Position numbers and translations under genes: made by a program
NCBI GenBank assembly: GCA_016184115.1
Contig: JACPDH010000087.1
Coordinates: 1 to 64,000, forward strand
DNA from: Acidobacteriota bacterium
Lineage (GTDB): Bacteria > Acidobacteriota > Thermoanaerobaculia > Gp7-AA8
Length of the DNA: 64,000 nt
Direction: 5' to 3'
Notes under the pieces: model-generated
What the model was told of the DNA's origin: nothing
What the model saw: only the letters and a program-made list of their open reading frames with translations
The model's database searches: none
In this document: positions 9,088-17,797 of the stretch, piece after piece
Numbering within the stretch: the first letter of the stretch is position 1
Layout: every line of letters starts with the position of its first letter

Positions 9088-9103
9088 TGTGAGATCCGTC
9101 ACA
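9088..9103. promoter_or_regulatory. CRP/FNR-type palindrome upstream of the copper-efflux operon
   Basis: The site reads TGTGA-GATCCG-TCACA, a perfect match to the two half sites of the CRP consensus, and the dyad extends one base on each side (GTGTGA/TCACAC). Its centre is about 60 bases upstream of a weak -10-like TAGGAT (9147-9152) transcription start, the spacing of a class I CRP site. By base composition I would expect well under one such 10-base match in the whole window. No crp gene is in the window. Confidence 0.5.
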
Positions 9104-9166
9104 CATGTTGAGCCTCTGCGGGTGGATTCGGGAATAGTGAAAGGCCTAGGATTGTGTTCGCTCGTG

Positions 9167-9586
9167 ATGTCGCACCTCGGCTCGGTCCCGACTTCCCGGT
9201 TCGTCAGCTCCCGCAGGACGCTGGCGGTGGCCGGGGTCGTGTCGTTCCTGGGCGCGTTCTTCGTAGTTCCGCTTTACGCCGCGATGATGATCTGCAGCAT
9301 GCCTTGCTGCCATCAGGGAGAGCAGGGCGGTCGCGTTGCGATCGTCGCCTCTGAGATGCCGGGGTGCGAATCGCAATGCACGATGCGCGACGTCTCGGCG
9401 ACGACGATGGTCGATCCCGTGATCCCGTCGCCGACGAAAGACGGCAATGCCCTGTCGATCGATAGCGAGCTCGTCGCGGCCGTCGACCTTCCGCTGCCTC
9501 GACCACCATTGGAACGCGACCGTGGTTCATCCCCATCTGGTGGCCACGCGGCGCTCCACGTCCTGAACTCCATCTTCCGTATCTGA
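9167..9586 (+). CDS. Small exported Cys-containing leader protein of the cus operon (CzcI-like in position)
   Basis: The 139-residue protein has one N-terminal membrane or signal segment (AVAGVVSFLGAFFVVPLYA), then a Cys/Met/His patch (MICSMPCCHQG, PGCESQCTM) that could bind copper, a Pro-rich middle and a hydrophobic tail LHVLNSIFRI. I do not recognise a named family. Four other small proteins in this window share the plan and tail and also lead metal operons. GTG 9164 and ATG 9167 are adjacent possible starts, both about a dozen bases after a -10-like TAGGAT, so the leader would be very short. The cusC-like gene follows after 69 bases. Confidence 0.68.
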   Translation: MSHLGSVPTSRFVSSRRTLAVAGVVSFLGAFFVVPLYAAMMICSMPCCHQGEQGGRVAIVASEMPGCESQCTMRDVSATTMVDPVIPSPTKDGNALSIDSELVAAVDLPLPRPPLERDRGSSPSGGHAALHVLNSIFRI

Positions 9587-9655
9587 TTTCGCGGTCTTCC
9601 GTTCCCGTGTCCGTGACGCGCCGATCTAGGTGCGTCTGTACGCAAAGGAGACCGC

Positions 9656-11065
9656 ATGTCGTCGTTTCGTTTTCAATTCATCGTTGGTTTTGTTTCGCTG
9701 ATCGCTCCGCTCGTGGCGATCGCTGACACGCTCGCCGATCAAGCGGCGCGCGCCGCGCTGCGCGACTCGCAGCTCGAGGCTCTCGTCGACGAGGCGCTCG
9801 CCAACGCGCCGGAGATCGCGACCGCCCGGGCGAGCGTCGACGCGGCGGAGTTCCGGATCATTCCCGCGGGCACTCTCGCCGATCCCTTCCTCTCGACGAC
9901 TTACCAGAACGACGGTCGCTCGATTTCGTTCGGCGACGCCGAGGGAAGTTTCCTCGGGCTGATGGGGAGCCAGGCGCTACCCTGGCCCGGAAAGCTCCGC
10001 CTCGCGAGTGACGCGGCAGCGAGCGAGGCGAAGGAAGTCGAGCGCGGGGCGCTCGGGCGCGCGGCCTTGACGATTGAAGCGCGCGTCCGCAACGCCTGGT
10101 ATGACCTCGTGCTCGCTCGCGCGATCGACGCGATCATTGACGAGCGGCGTACGGCGACGGCTCAGATCGAAGCGTCCGTGCGCGAACGGTATGCCGCCGG
10201 ACTCGCCGAGCAGCAGGACGTGCTCCGCGCACAGGTGGAGCTGATCCGAATCGACGAGTTGAAGACGACGCAGGCCGCAACGATCGCGAGCCGGCTCGCC
10301 GAGCTCAACCGGCTCGTCGGAACGCCGCAGGATCGTCCGGTCGAGACGCCGGACAGACTCCCGGACGATGCGACGATCGCGGCGCTGGCCGATCTGATTG
10401 CCGCATCGATGGCGCGCAGTCCCGAGCTCGCGTCATCCGAACAGGCGATCGAAACGAGTCGCATTCGTGTCGAGGAAGCAAAGAAGAACTTCTATCCCGA
10501 CTTCACGGTCAACGCGGGCTACATGAATCGCGGTGGCTGGGAGATGGGGCCGATGTGGCAGGTCGGCGTCGGCGTGAACGTGCCGATTTGGATCGACCGC
10601 AAGCAGAGAAACCAGGTGGCGGAGGCCGAGGCGATTGGACGCGGGCGAAGCTCGGAGCGCGACGTTGTAATGCGAGAGCTCGAGCTTCGCACCCGGGAGC
10701 GCAGCATTCAACTCGATGCCGCGCTTCGGGTGGCGGCACTGTACAGAGACAAAGTTCTCCCGCTCGACGTGATCTCACTCGAGTCGGCGCTCGCGAGCTA
10801 CCAGTCGGGCAAACTGCCGTTCATTACGGTACTCGACGCGCTTAACACGCTCTACGCCGATCGGTCGGCGCTCGAAAGCCGATTCGCCGAGAGTGCGAAA
10901 TGGCGCGTCGCGATCGACGAGGCGAGTCTTCAGCCCACCGCCATGGCAGGCGCCCCGTCGATGGGGACCTCGGGCATGGCTGGCAGCGTGGGCGCCGGAT
11001 TCACGCAGTCCTCCGCAGCGAATTCAAATGCAACGAGTGGCTCTTCGATGAGCTCGATGAGGTGA
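9656..11065 (+). CDS. Outer-membrane efflux factor (TolC/CusC family)
   Basis: This 469-residue protein is the outer-membrane channel of the Cu/Ag pump. It has a signal peptide (IVGFVSLIAPLVAIAD) and two copies of the family's long helix pair, each with the usual pattern of Ala/Glu/Arg-rich coiled coils (about residues 40-220 and 250-440). The ribosome site AAAGGAG lies 5-6 bases before the ATG. The C-terminal 45 residues are an unusual Met/Ser/Gly-rich tail (AMAGAPSMGTSGMAGS) that might bind Cu(I). No lipobox, unlike E. coli CusC. It is followed after 5 bases by the adaptor gene, so it is the first structural gene of a CBA operon. Confidence 0.88.
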   Translation: MSSFRFQFIVGFVSLIAPLVAIADTLADQAARAALRDSQLEALVDEALANAPEIATARASVDAAEFRIIPAGTLADPFLSTTYQNDGRSISFGDAEGSFLGLMGSQALPWPGKLRLASDAAASEAKEVERGALGRAALTIEARVRNAWYDLVLARAIDAIIDERRTATAQIEASVRERYAAGLAEQQDVLRAQVELIRIDELKTTQAATIASRLAELNRLVGTPQDRPVETPDRLPDDATIAALADLIAASMARSPELASSEQAIETSRIRVEEAKKNFYPDFTVNAGYMNRGGWEMGPMWQVGVGVNVPIWIDRKQRNQVAEAEAIGRGRSSERDVVMRELELRTRERSIQLDAALRVAALYRDKVLPLDVISLESALASYQSGKLPFITVLDALNTLYADRSALESRFAESAKWRVAIDEASLQPTAMAGAPSMGTSGMAGSVGAGFTQSSAANSNATSGSSMSSMR

Positions 11066-11070
11066 TCACG

Positions 11071-12453
11071 ATGAACACGAAACTACCCTGGTTCCTAACA
11101 GTCCTTCTCGCGGTCGCGCTCGTATTCGTGGTGATCACGCGTCCGGCCAGCCAAGGTGACGGTAGCGGTAAAGCGGGCGAAAAGAAGGTTCTCTACTGGG
11201 TCGACCCGATGAATCCGGAGAACAAGTCCGACAAACCGGGCAAGGCGCCCGATGGGATGGACCTCGTTCCGGTGTACGACGAGGAGAATGCCGCCCCTGC
11301 AAAGGCAGAGAAGAAGGTTCTCTTCTGGGTCGACCCGATGCACCCGGCGTACAAATCGGACAAGCCGGGGACGGCTCCCGACTGTGGCATGGATCTGGTT
11401 CCTGTCTACGAAGGTGACGAAGGGCCCGAAGGGTCTCAGTCGGATGTCGAAGGCTATTCGAAGGTCAAGCTAACGACGCAGCGGCAGCAGCTCATCGGCG
11501 TGCAGACCGGTGTCGCGGAGACGCGCGCGATCGGCCGCAGGGTCCGCACCGTCGGCCGCGTGGCGGTCGACGAGACGCGGCTCCACAAGATCACGACGAA
11601 ATTCGACGGCTACATCGAGAAGCTCTACGTCGACTACACGGGCAAAGAAGTCCGCCGAGGCCAGCCACTCTTCTCCGTTTACAGCCCCGAGCTTCTCGCG
11701 ACGCAGCAGGAGTACCTCCTCGCGCTGCGTGCGGCCGACCAGTCGCCGCTTCTGCTCGAGGCGGCGCGTCGGCGTTTGCAACTGTGGGACATCAGCAGCG
11801 ACGACATCCGCAAGCTCGAAAAGACGGGCGAGACGCGCAAGAACCTGACGATCTACTCGCCCGCGAACGGGTTTGTCATCACGAAGAACGCGGTCGAAGG
11901 GGCTCGCATCTTGGCGGGCGAGCCAATGTTCGAGATCGCCGGTCTCGACCGCGTTTGGATTCTCGCCGACGTCTACGAGTCGGAGCTTGCGGCGGCGAGG
12001 CTAGGGGTTCGCGCTGCGATCACGCTGTCATACCTTCCAGGCCGCACGTTCGATGGCACGGTTACTTTCGTGACTCCGACCGTCGACTCGATGACCCGGA
12101 CCGCGAAAGTGCGTGTCGAAGTCGACAACCGTGACGGCGCACTGAAGCCTGAAATGTTCGCCGACGTCGTGATCCAGGAGCCGGAGCGCAGCGTCACCGT
12201 GGTTCCGGAGTCCGCAGTGATCTCCACGGGAACACGCTCCGTGCTGTTTGTCGTGAAGGACGACGGCATGTTCGAACCGCGCGAGATCGAGACAGGCGTC
12301 AAGAGCGAGCGCTATGTCGAAATCCGGAGTGGCATCGAGCCGGGCGAGAAGGTTGCTACGCAGGCCAACTTCCTCATCGACTCGGAATCGCGACTGAAGG
12401 CCGCACTGGCACAGATGAGTGGGCCCGGCGGTCATAGCGGGCACGGTCAATGA
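11071..12453 (+). CDS. RND periplasmic adaptor, CusB-like, with two N-terminal heavy-metal-binding segments
   Basis: The 460-residue adaptor bridges CusA and the outer-membrane channel. After a membrane anchor (residues 4-22) come two tandem copies of the heavy-metal-binding motif (about 39-67 and 77-106). The second keeps DPMHP and APDCGMDLVP; the first reads DPMNP and APDGMDLVP, so it has lost the His and Cys. The canonical first Cys (YTCPMHP) is absent from both. The remainder shows the barrel-sandwich, helical hairpin and beta-barrel order of CusB (from about TRQRQQ-like KLTTQRQQLIGV at 130), and the tail GPGGHSGHGQ is His-rich. ATG 11071 follows the cusC stop by five bases and places the anchor at the N-terminus; upstream in-frame starts lie inside cusC. 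Confidence 0.88.
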   Translation: MNTKLPWFLTVLLAVALVFVVITRPASQGDGSGKAGEKKVLYWVDPMNPENKSDKPGKAPDGMDLVPVYDEENAAPAKAEKKVLFWVDPMHPAYKSDKPGTAPDCGMDLVPVYEGDEGPEGSQSDVEGYSKVKLTTQRQQLIGVQTGVAETRAIGRRVRTVGRVAVDETRLHKITTKFDGYIEKLYVDYTGKEVRRGQPLFSVYSPELLATQQEYLLALRAADQSPLLLEAARRRLQLWDISSDDIRKLEKTGETRKNLTIYSPANGFVITKNAVEGARILAGEPMFEIAGLDRVWILADVYESELAAARLGVRAAITLSYLPGRTFDGTVTFVTPTVDSMTRTAKVRVEVDNRDGALKPEMFADVVIQEPERSVTVVPESAVISTGTRSVLFVVKDDGMFEPREIETGVKSERYVEIRSGIEPGEKVATQANFLIDSESRLKAALAQMSGPGGHSGHGQ

Positions 12454-12472
12454 GCGCCGCGGGAGCAGAACA

Positions 12473-15400
12473 ATGATCGAAAAGCTGATCCGCATCTGCG
12501 CCACAAACAAGTTCGCGACACTGACGATCGTCGCAGCGCTCGTCTTCATCGGCATGTGGTCGATGCAACAGATCGCGCTCGACGCGTTGCCCGACCTCTC
12601 CGACACGCAGGTCATCATCTATTCGCGATGGGACCGTAGTCCCGACATCATCGAGGATCAGGTCACCTATCCCATCGTGACGTCGATGCTCGGCGCACCG
12701 AAGGTGAAGACCATTCGTGGCTTCAGTGATTTTGGATACTCGTATGTCTATGTGATCTTCGAAGAGGGGACGGATCTCTATTGGGCGCGCAGTCGCACGC
12801 TCGAGTACCTCTCGAAAATCCAGCCGCAATTGCCCGACGGCGTACGGACCGAGCTCGGACCCGATGCGACCGGCGTCGGTTGGGTGTTCCAATACGCACT
12901 CGTCGACAAGAGTGGGAAGCACTCGCTCGCCGACCTCCGGTCGCTACAAGACTGGACGGTGCGTTACGCCGTGCAGGCCGTGCCTGGTGTCGCCGAGGTA
13001 GCGTCGTTAGGCGGATTCGTCCGGCAGTACCAGATCACGGTCGACCCGAACCGGCTCTCCTCGTACGGCATCCCGCTGATGCAGGTGATGGAGGCGGTGC
13101 GGTCGTCGAACAACGAAGTCGGCGGTCGCCTCGTCGAGTGGGGCGGCGCCGAATACATGGTGCGCGCACGCGGATACGTGAAGAAAGTCGAGGATCTCGA
13201 GGAGATCGTCGTCAAGACTGATGAACGGGGAACCCCAGTAAGGTTGAGGGACGTTGCGAGCGTGCAGCTCGGTCCGGAAATCCGCCGCGGTATCGCGGAG
13301 CTCGACGGCGAGGGTGAGGTGGCGTCGGGTGTCGTCGTCATGCGGCACGGCGAGAACGCGCTCAAGGTAATCGAACGCGTGAAGGAGAAGCTCGCCGACA
13401 TTCAGAAGACGCTGCCGGAAGGCGTGGAGATCGTCACGACCTACGATCGATCGGAGCTCATCGAGCGATCGATCGAGACGCTCAAGCACGAGCTGATCCT
13501 CGAGATGATCATCGTCTCGCTGGTGATCCTCATCTTCCTCTGGCACATTCCCAGCTCCGTCATCCCGATCGTGACGATTCCGGCTGCGGTGATTTTGTCG
13601 TTCATTCCGATGCAGATCTTCGGGATCAACGCGAACATCATGTCGCTCGGCGGGATCGCGGTCGCGATCGGAGCGCTCGTCGATGCGGCGGTCGTCGTCG
13701 TCGAGAACGCGCACAAGAAGCTCGAATTGTGGGAAGCCGAGGGGCGAAAGGGAGACTACAAGGAAGTTCTGATTACCGCCATCCAGGAAGTCGGACGCCC
13801 GAGTTTCTACTCCTTGATGGTCATCGCGATCGCGTTCATCCCGATCTTCGCACTCGAAGCACAGGAGGGACGGTTGTTCCGCCCGCTCGCCTTCACGAAG
13901 AATTTCGCGATGGCCATCGCGGCGATCCTCGCAGTGACGCTCGATCCGGCGATCCGGTTGCTCTTCACGCGCATGAAGGAGTTCCGATTTGCGCGCCGTC
14001 AGGGCGAACTTCGCGAGGATGGCACGATCCACGAGGAGGCGAAGGGCGTGCTCGCCTCGATTGGGCGAGGGTTCATACGTGGTGCCGAGAAGGTGACCAA
14101 TGCGGTCCTCGTCGGGAAGATGCATCCTGAGGAGAAGCATCCGATCTCGAAGATCCTCTTCAAGGTGTACGGGCCGCCTGCGCATTGGGTGTTGAGGAAT
14201 CCGCGGTTGACGATCGGCATCGCACTCCTCGTCGTCCTGGCGACAGTGCCGGTTTACAAGAAGCTCGGCCACGAGTTCATGCCGCCTCTCAACGAAGGGT
14301 CGATCCTTTACATGCCGACGACGCTTCCCGGGATCTCGGTGACCGAGGCGACCGCGCTTCTGCAGAGACAGGACCAACTCCTGAAGACGTTCCCGGAGGT
14401 CGAACGGGTCTTCGGTAAGGCCGGTCGCGCCGAGACCTCGACCGACCCGGCTCCCTTCGCGATGATGGAGACGGTCGTCATCCTCAAGCCGGAGGAGCAG
14501 TGGCGGTCGAAGGAACGCTGGTATTCGGACGCTCCCGAGTTCATTAAGCCGGTCTTGCGACCACTCTGGCCGGAGACGATCTCGTGGGATGAGCTCGTCA
14601 ACGAGATGAACGACAAGCTCACGCTGCCGGGACAGACCAACGCCTGGACGATGCCGATCAAGAACCGCATCGACATGCTCACCACAGGCGTCCGCACTCC
14701 AGTCGGAATCAAGATCTTCGGTTCCGATCTCAAGGAGATCGAGCGAATCGGCCAGCATCTGGAAGGGGTTCTGCAAACCGTTCCCGGAACGCGCAGCGTC
14801 TACGGCGAGCGCACCGCGGGCGGGTACTTCGTCGACTTCGACCTCAATCGTGTACAGATTGCGCGTTATGGCCTAACTGTCAAGGAAGTGCAGGACGTCA
14901 TCATGACCGCGATCGGAGGCGAGAACGTCTCCACGACGATCGAAGGACGCGAGCGTTATCCGGTCAACATCCGTTATCCGCGCGAGATGCGCGACGACGT
15001 CGACAAGCTCGCCCGGACGCTGGTTCCGACGATGGGCGGCGCTCAGGTTCCGCTTGGCCAGCTCGCCACGATCAAGCTACTGGAAGGTCCGGCGATGATC
15101 CGTGACGAGGACGGGAAGCTTTCGGGCTACGTCTACGTCGACGTCGACACGGCGAGCCGCGACCTCGGCGGCTACGTGGAAGACGCGAAGAAGGCCGTCG
15201 ACGCGGAGCTCAAGCTCCAGCCGGGATACCTGCTCGCCTGGAGCGGACAGTACGAGGCGATGGCCCGCGTGAAGGAGAAGATGAAGGTCGTCCTTCCGCT
15301 CACCCTCTTCGTCGTCTTCGGGCTCATTTACATGAACACGAAGTCGCTGATGAAGACGAGTATCGTCCTGCTGGCCGTGCCGTTCAGCGCCGTCGGCGCA

Positions 15401-16276
15401 ATCTGGCTGCTCTACGCCCTCGGTTACAACGTCTCGATCGGTGTGTGGGTCGGATTGATCGCCCTGTTAGGTCTCGATGCAGAGACGGGCATCTTCATGC
15501 TGCTTTACCTCGATCTGTCCTATGCCGACGCGAAAGCGAAGGGGCTCCTGCGAAACCGGACCGACCTCAACGAGGCGATCCTCCATGGCGCCGTGCAACG
15601 CGTGAGGCCGAAGGTCATGACTGTCGCTTGCGCGTTCTTCGGCCTCGTGCCGATCATGTGGTCGACGGGCGCCGGCGCCGATGTCATGAAGCGTATCGCC
15701 GCGCCGATGATTGGCGGACTCTTCACGTCGTTTCTGATGGAGCTGCTCGTCTACCCGGCGGTCTATCTATTGTGGCGCAAGCGCGAGCTTCCTCGGGAAG
15801 AACACGTGAATGAGACCGGCATCGCTTGGCGACACAAGCTGTCGATCGCCGTCGGCGTGATCGTTGCGATCGCAATTGCGCTCTGGATGTTCTTAGGCGG
15901 CAAGGAACAGCAGTCGCTTTTCCCGAAATACGAGGCGGTGAGGCTTGCTCTCGTCGCGAACGACCATGCAGGCGTGAAGGCGCGTGCCGCGGAGCTCGCC
16001 GAGGCGGCGAGGAGCTCGAATCAGGACGGCGTCGCACAGTCCGCGGTGAAGGTCGCGGAGATGAGCGAGCTCGAGACGTCACGTGAGGCCTTCGGGGCTC
16101 TGTCCGACGCGATGATCGCCTACCGCTCGAGCTCCGATGAAGGACCGAAGCCGCAGGTGACGTATTGCTCAATGGTCAAGCGTTCATGGCTTCAGCCGAA
16201 GGGCGAAGTGAACAACCCTTACTACGCGGACGACGCGATGCGCACCTGCGGCGAAGTCAAAGAGGAGGCCGAGTGA
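12473..16276 (+). CDS. RND pump CusA-like (Cu/Ag), with C-terminal DUF3347-type domain
   Basis: This is the inner-membrane proton-driven pump of the operon. TM4 carries AIGALVDAAVVVVENAHKK, the monovalent-cation (HME-4, CusA) signature, rather than the DFGxxVDGA of CzcA. The porter region has the Met-rich APFAMMETVVILKPEEQW and GHEFMPPLNEGS segments expected of Cu(I) relay. After the usual end at about residue 1110 there is an extra membrane segment (SIAVGVIVAIAIALWMFLGG) and a domain of about 120 residues ending TYCSMVKRSWLQPKGEVNNP and CGEVKEEAE, which matches DUF3347. That fusion makes the protein 1267 residues instead of about 1045. ATG 12473 is preceded by GGGAGC; the longer reading to 12419 overlaps cusB. 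Confidence 0.92.
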   Translation: MIEKLIRICATNKFATLTIVAALVFIGMWSMQQIALDALPDLSDTQVIIYSRWDRSPDIIEDQVTYPIVTSMLGAPKVKTIRGFSDFGYSYVYVIFEEGTDLYWARSRTLEYLSKIQPQLPDGVRTELGPDATGVGWVFQYALVDKSGKHSLADLRSLQDWTVRYAVQAVPGVAEVASLGGFVRQYQITVDPNRLSSYGIPLMQVMEAVRSSNNEVGGRLVEWGGAEYMVRARGYVKKVEDLEEIVVKTDERGTPVRLRDVASVQLGPEIRRGIAELDGEGEVASGVVVMRHGENALKVIERVKEKLADIQKTLPEGVEIVTTYDRSELIERSIETLKHELILEMIIVSLVILIFLWHIPSSVIPIVTIPAAVILSFIPMQIFGINANIMSLGGIAVAIGALVDAAVVVVENAHKKLELWEAEGRKGDYKEVLITAIQEVGRPSFYSLMVIAIAFIPIFALEAQEGRLFRPLAFTKNFAMAIAAILAVTLDPAIRLLFTRMKEFRFARRQGELREDGTIHEEAKGVLASIGRGFIRGAEKVTNAVLVGKMHPEEKHPISKILFKVYGPPAHWVLRNPRLTIGIALLVVLATVPVYKKLGHEFMPPLNEGSILYMPTTLPGISVTEATALLQRQDQLLKTFPEVERVFGKAGRAETSTDPAPFAMMETVVILKPEEQWRSKERWYSDAPEFIKPVLRPLWPETISWDELVNEMNDKLTLPGQTNAWTMPIKNRIDMLTTGVRTPVGIKIFGSDLKEIERIGQHLEGVLQTVPGTRSVYGERTAGGYFVDFDLNRVQIARYGLTVKEVQDVIMTAIGGENVSTTIEGRERYPVNIRYPREMRDDVDKLARTLVPTMGGAQVPLGQLATIKLLEGPAMIRDEDGKLSGYVYVDVDTASRDLGGYVEDAKKAVDAELKLQPGYLLAWSGQYEAMARVKEKMKVVLPLTLFVVFGLIYMNTKSLMKTSIVLLAVPFSAVGAIWLLYALGYNVSIGVWVGLIALLGLDAETGIFMLLYLDLSYADAKAKGLLRNRTDLNEAILHGAVQRVRPKVMTVACAFFGLVPIMWSTGAGADVMKRIAAPMIGGLFTSFLMELLVYPAVYLLWRKRELPREEHVNETGIAWRHKLSIAVGVIVAIAIALWMFLGGKEQQSLFPKYEAVRLALVANDHAGVKARAAELAEAARSSNQDGVAQSAVKVAEMSELETSREAFGALSDAMIAYRSSSDEGPKPQVTYCSMVKRSWLQPKGEVNNPYYADDAMRTCGEVKEEAE

Positions 16277-16368
16277 GGAAGGCTCTTCAATTCCTTCGGG
16301 ATGCCCGTGAGCGTGGAGGTAGCCGAGCAGCGCTTGGCGTTGGGTGTGCAGGCTGCTGCGCGCTTCAC

Positions 16369-16423
16369 GCCGGAGGCGTGAGAGAGAGTAGCCCCGGGTC
16401 GCCGTAGGCGACCCGGGGTGGCT
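16369..16423. repeat. Hairpin repeat (REP-like) between cusA and the DUF3347 gene
   Basis: Two hairpins sit in the 219-base gap. The first is CACGCC-gga-GGCGTG. The second is a perfect 12-base stem, CCCCGGGTCGCC with loop GTA and GGCGACCCGGGG, flanked by TAG and TGG. The same frame (TAGCCCCG ... CGGGGTGG) surrounds the hairpins at 45.7, 49.8 and 50.1 kb. It could stabilise the cusCBA message or end it. The rest of the gap (16277-16368 and 16424-16495) shows only a ribosome site (AAGGA) for the next gene. Confidence 0.6.
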
Positions 16424-16495
16424 ACGAAAAACTAGTACGGCACCCCAGAGAGGTGCCAGCAAACAAACGTTGATTCAAGGAAAGGACCGAACGAT

Positions 16496-16981
16496 ATGAA
16501 CCATTCAAGAATCCTCATCGCTACCACCCTGATGACCCTGTTCACATCATCGTCCATGCTCGCGCAACACGATCATGGATCACATCAGACCTCGAAGCCC
16601 ATGAAGCAGGCCGCCGCAAAGCAGGACGATCACGTTTTTGCGAGTTACGAGGAAGCTCGGCTGGCGCTGATCAAGGGCTCGATGCCCGAGCTCAAGACCG
16701 CCGCCCGACACATCGGTCTCGCGGCGAAAAGCGCGAATCAGTCGAAGATCTCCGAGCTTGCCGCGAAGCTCGAGATCGCGGTGGACCTCAAAGCAGCGCG
16801 CGCGGCGTTCGCTCCATTGTCAGACGAAGTCATCAAGTACCGCGAGACCCGCTGCTGCGACAGGCCCGTGGTCGTCTACTGCTCGATGGAGAAGAAGTCG
16901 TGGGTTCAGCCCGCGGGCGACATCGGTAACCCATACGTCGACGCAGCAATGCGAAAGTGCGGGGAGATCAGGGAGGATTAG
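16496..16981 (+). CDS. Exported DUF3347-type copper-associated protein
   Basis: A 161-residue secreted protein: signal peptide (IATTLMTLFTSSSMLAQ), a short His-rich linker (HDHGSHQ), then one DUF3347-type domain with the motifs YEEARLALIKG, ARAAFAPLSDEVIKY, VVYCSMEKKSWVQPAGD, IGNPYVDAAM and KCGEI. The same domain is fused to the preceding CusA, and the two share the end motif closely, so one likely arose from the other. In other bacteria the domain occurs at the end of CusB-type adaptors and next to copper pumps, probably as a periplasmic metal carrier. A Cys pair (RCCDR) in the middle is not seen in the CusA copy. Confidence 0.8.
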   Translation: MNHSRILIATTLMTLFTSSSMLAQHDHGSHQTSKPMKQAAAKQDDHVFASYEEARLALIKGSMPELKTAARHIGLAAKSANQSKISELAAKLEIAVDLKAARAAFAPLSDEVIKYRETRCCDRPVVVYCSMEKKSWVQPAGDIGNPYVDAAMRKCGEIRED

Positions 16982-17048
16982 TCACACGGGCAACGCTGGG
17001 CGGACCTGGTCCGCCCGGCGAACTGAGAGGCCGACGCGCGAAGCTCGC

Positions 17049-17123
17049 TGCGAGGCCGGCTGCGAAGGCGGATTCAGTCAGAACGGTTGTGGCGGAATGG
17101 TTGAAGAAGAGCTCGCCGTCTGA
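17049..17123 (+). pseudogene. C-terminal remnant of a Cys-rich (TCCC/GCGGM) protein gene
   Basis: The last 24 codons before a TGA encode CEAGCEGGFSQNGCGGMVEE plus ELAV. This matches the C-terminus of the two full-length Cys-rich proteins in this window (NQKGCGGMTEEHLVL and ARNGCGGMDENDIQF), including the spacing of the earlier Cys pair. Upstream, the frame runs into the 3' end of the DUF3347 gene with no start codon and none of the conserved middle (TCCC.CN.SK..WG). It is therefore the tail of a third copy, lying 27 bases before an intact copy, probably left by duplication and deletion. Confidence 0.6.
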
Positions 17124-17150
17124 TGCGACGGCGATGAGAAGGAGCAGGAA

Positions 17151-17702
17151 ATGTCGCGAAAGGAACTGAAACCAAGGCCAAGCCGGGCCCTGATGCTTGC
17201 CGGTATCGTCGGAAGCGTCGTTGTCGCTGCCGCGGCGTTCGTCGGGCTTGTCATCATGCCGCACGTGGAGCATTCGGCCGCGCATGCAGGCAGGCAGCCA
17301 GGCTCGCCGGGGCTTACGTCCGTCGGCGAGATCGCGTTCGACGATGTCGAGCGGCAGTCGAAGGAGCTCATCGGCTACTACAACACGATTCAGCTCACCG
17401 CGGAACAGGAAGCGATCAAGCTGCGAGCCCTCGAGGGGCGACCCGCGGCTTGCTGCAAGAACTCGAATGCCTACACCTGTTGTTGCAAGTGCAATCTCTC
17501 CAAGACGGTGTGGGGCCTTGCGAACTACGCGATCGCAGAGCGACACGCCTCGGAATCCGGAGTCAATGCTCTCGTCGATGCCTGGCTCGCGGCCGTGAAT
17601 CCATCAGGCTATGAAGGCGAGACGTGCTACCAGGGGGGCTGCGCCCTGCCCGGGAACCAGAAAGGATGTGGCGGGATGACGGAGGAACATCTCGTCCTGT
17701 GA
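17151..17702 (+). CDS. Membrane-anchored Cys-rich protein, undescribed family (TCCC-CN / GCGGM)
   Basis: The 183-residue protein has one N-terminal membrane anchor (about residues 15-36) and a periplasmic domain with many cysteines: AACCKNSNAYTCCCKCNLSK, then ETCYQGGC and QKGCGGM. A paralogue with the same pattern lies at 19.6 kb. Shared landmarks between the two are a Tyr-Asn-x-x-I start of the domain (YYNTIQLTAEQ), the CC..TCCC.CN.SK..WG core, VNPSG, and the closing Cys cluster. I know no assigned function; the number and clustering of Cys suggest Cu(I) or Zn binding, or a disulfide-rich fold. The ribosome site is AAGGAGCAGGAA. It follows the cus operon and probably belongs to it. Confidence 0.75.
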   Translation: MSRKELKPRPSRALMLAGIVGSVVVAAAAFVGLVIMPHVEHSAAHAGRQPGSPGLTSVGEIAFDDVERQSKELIGYYNTIQLTAEQEAIKLRALEGRPAACCKNSNAYTCCCKCNLSKTVWGLANYAIAERHASESGVNALVDAWLAAVNPSGYEGETCYQGGCALPGNQKGCGGMTEEHLVL

Positions 17703-17717
17703 TTGGCTACTTCATGG

Positions 17718-17740
17718 CGTGACGGCTGCATTTCGTCACG
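17718..17740. promoter_or_regulatory. Inverted repeat upstream of the leader-protein gene
   Basis: CGTGACG and CGTCACG flank a 9-base spacer, about 60 bases before the next gene's ATG. It could be an operator for the following operon, but no promoter hexamers could be placed with confidence next to it. Confidence 0.3.
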
Positions 17741-17797
17741 GGATTGCCGTGGCCGCGAGCCGGTTCCGGACGTACCTTTGTAGAAGGCGAGGCAAGA

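Noticed and set aside
13007-14776. Long open frame of 589 codons antisense to the CusA-like gene
   Set aside because: It lies fully inside a clear RND gene and its sequence is Arg/Asp/His-rich without any motif, as expected from high-GC antisense frames.
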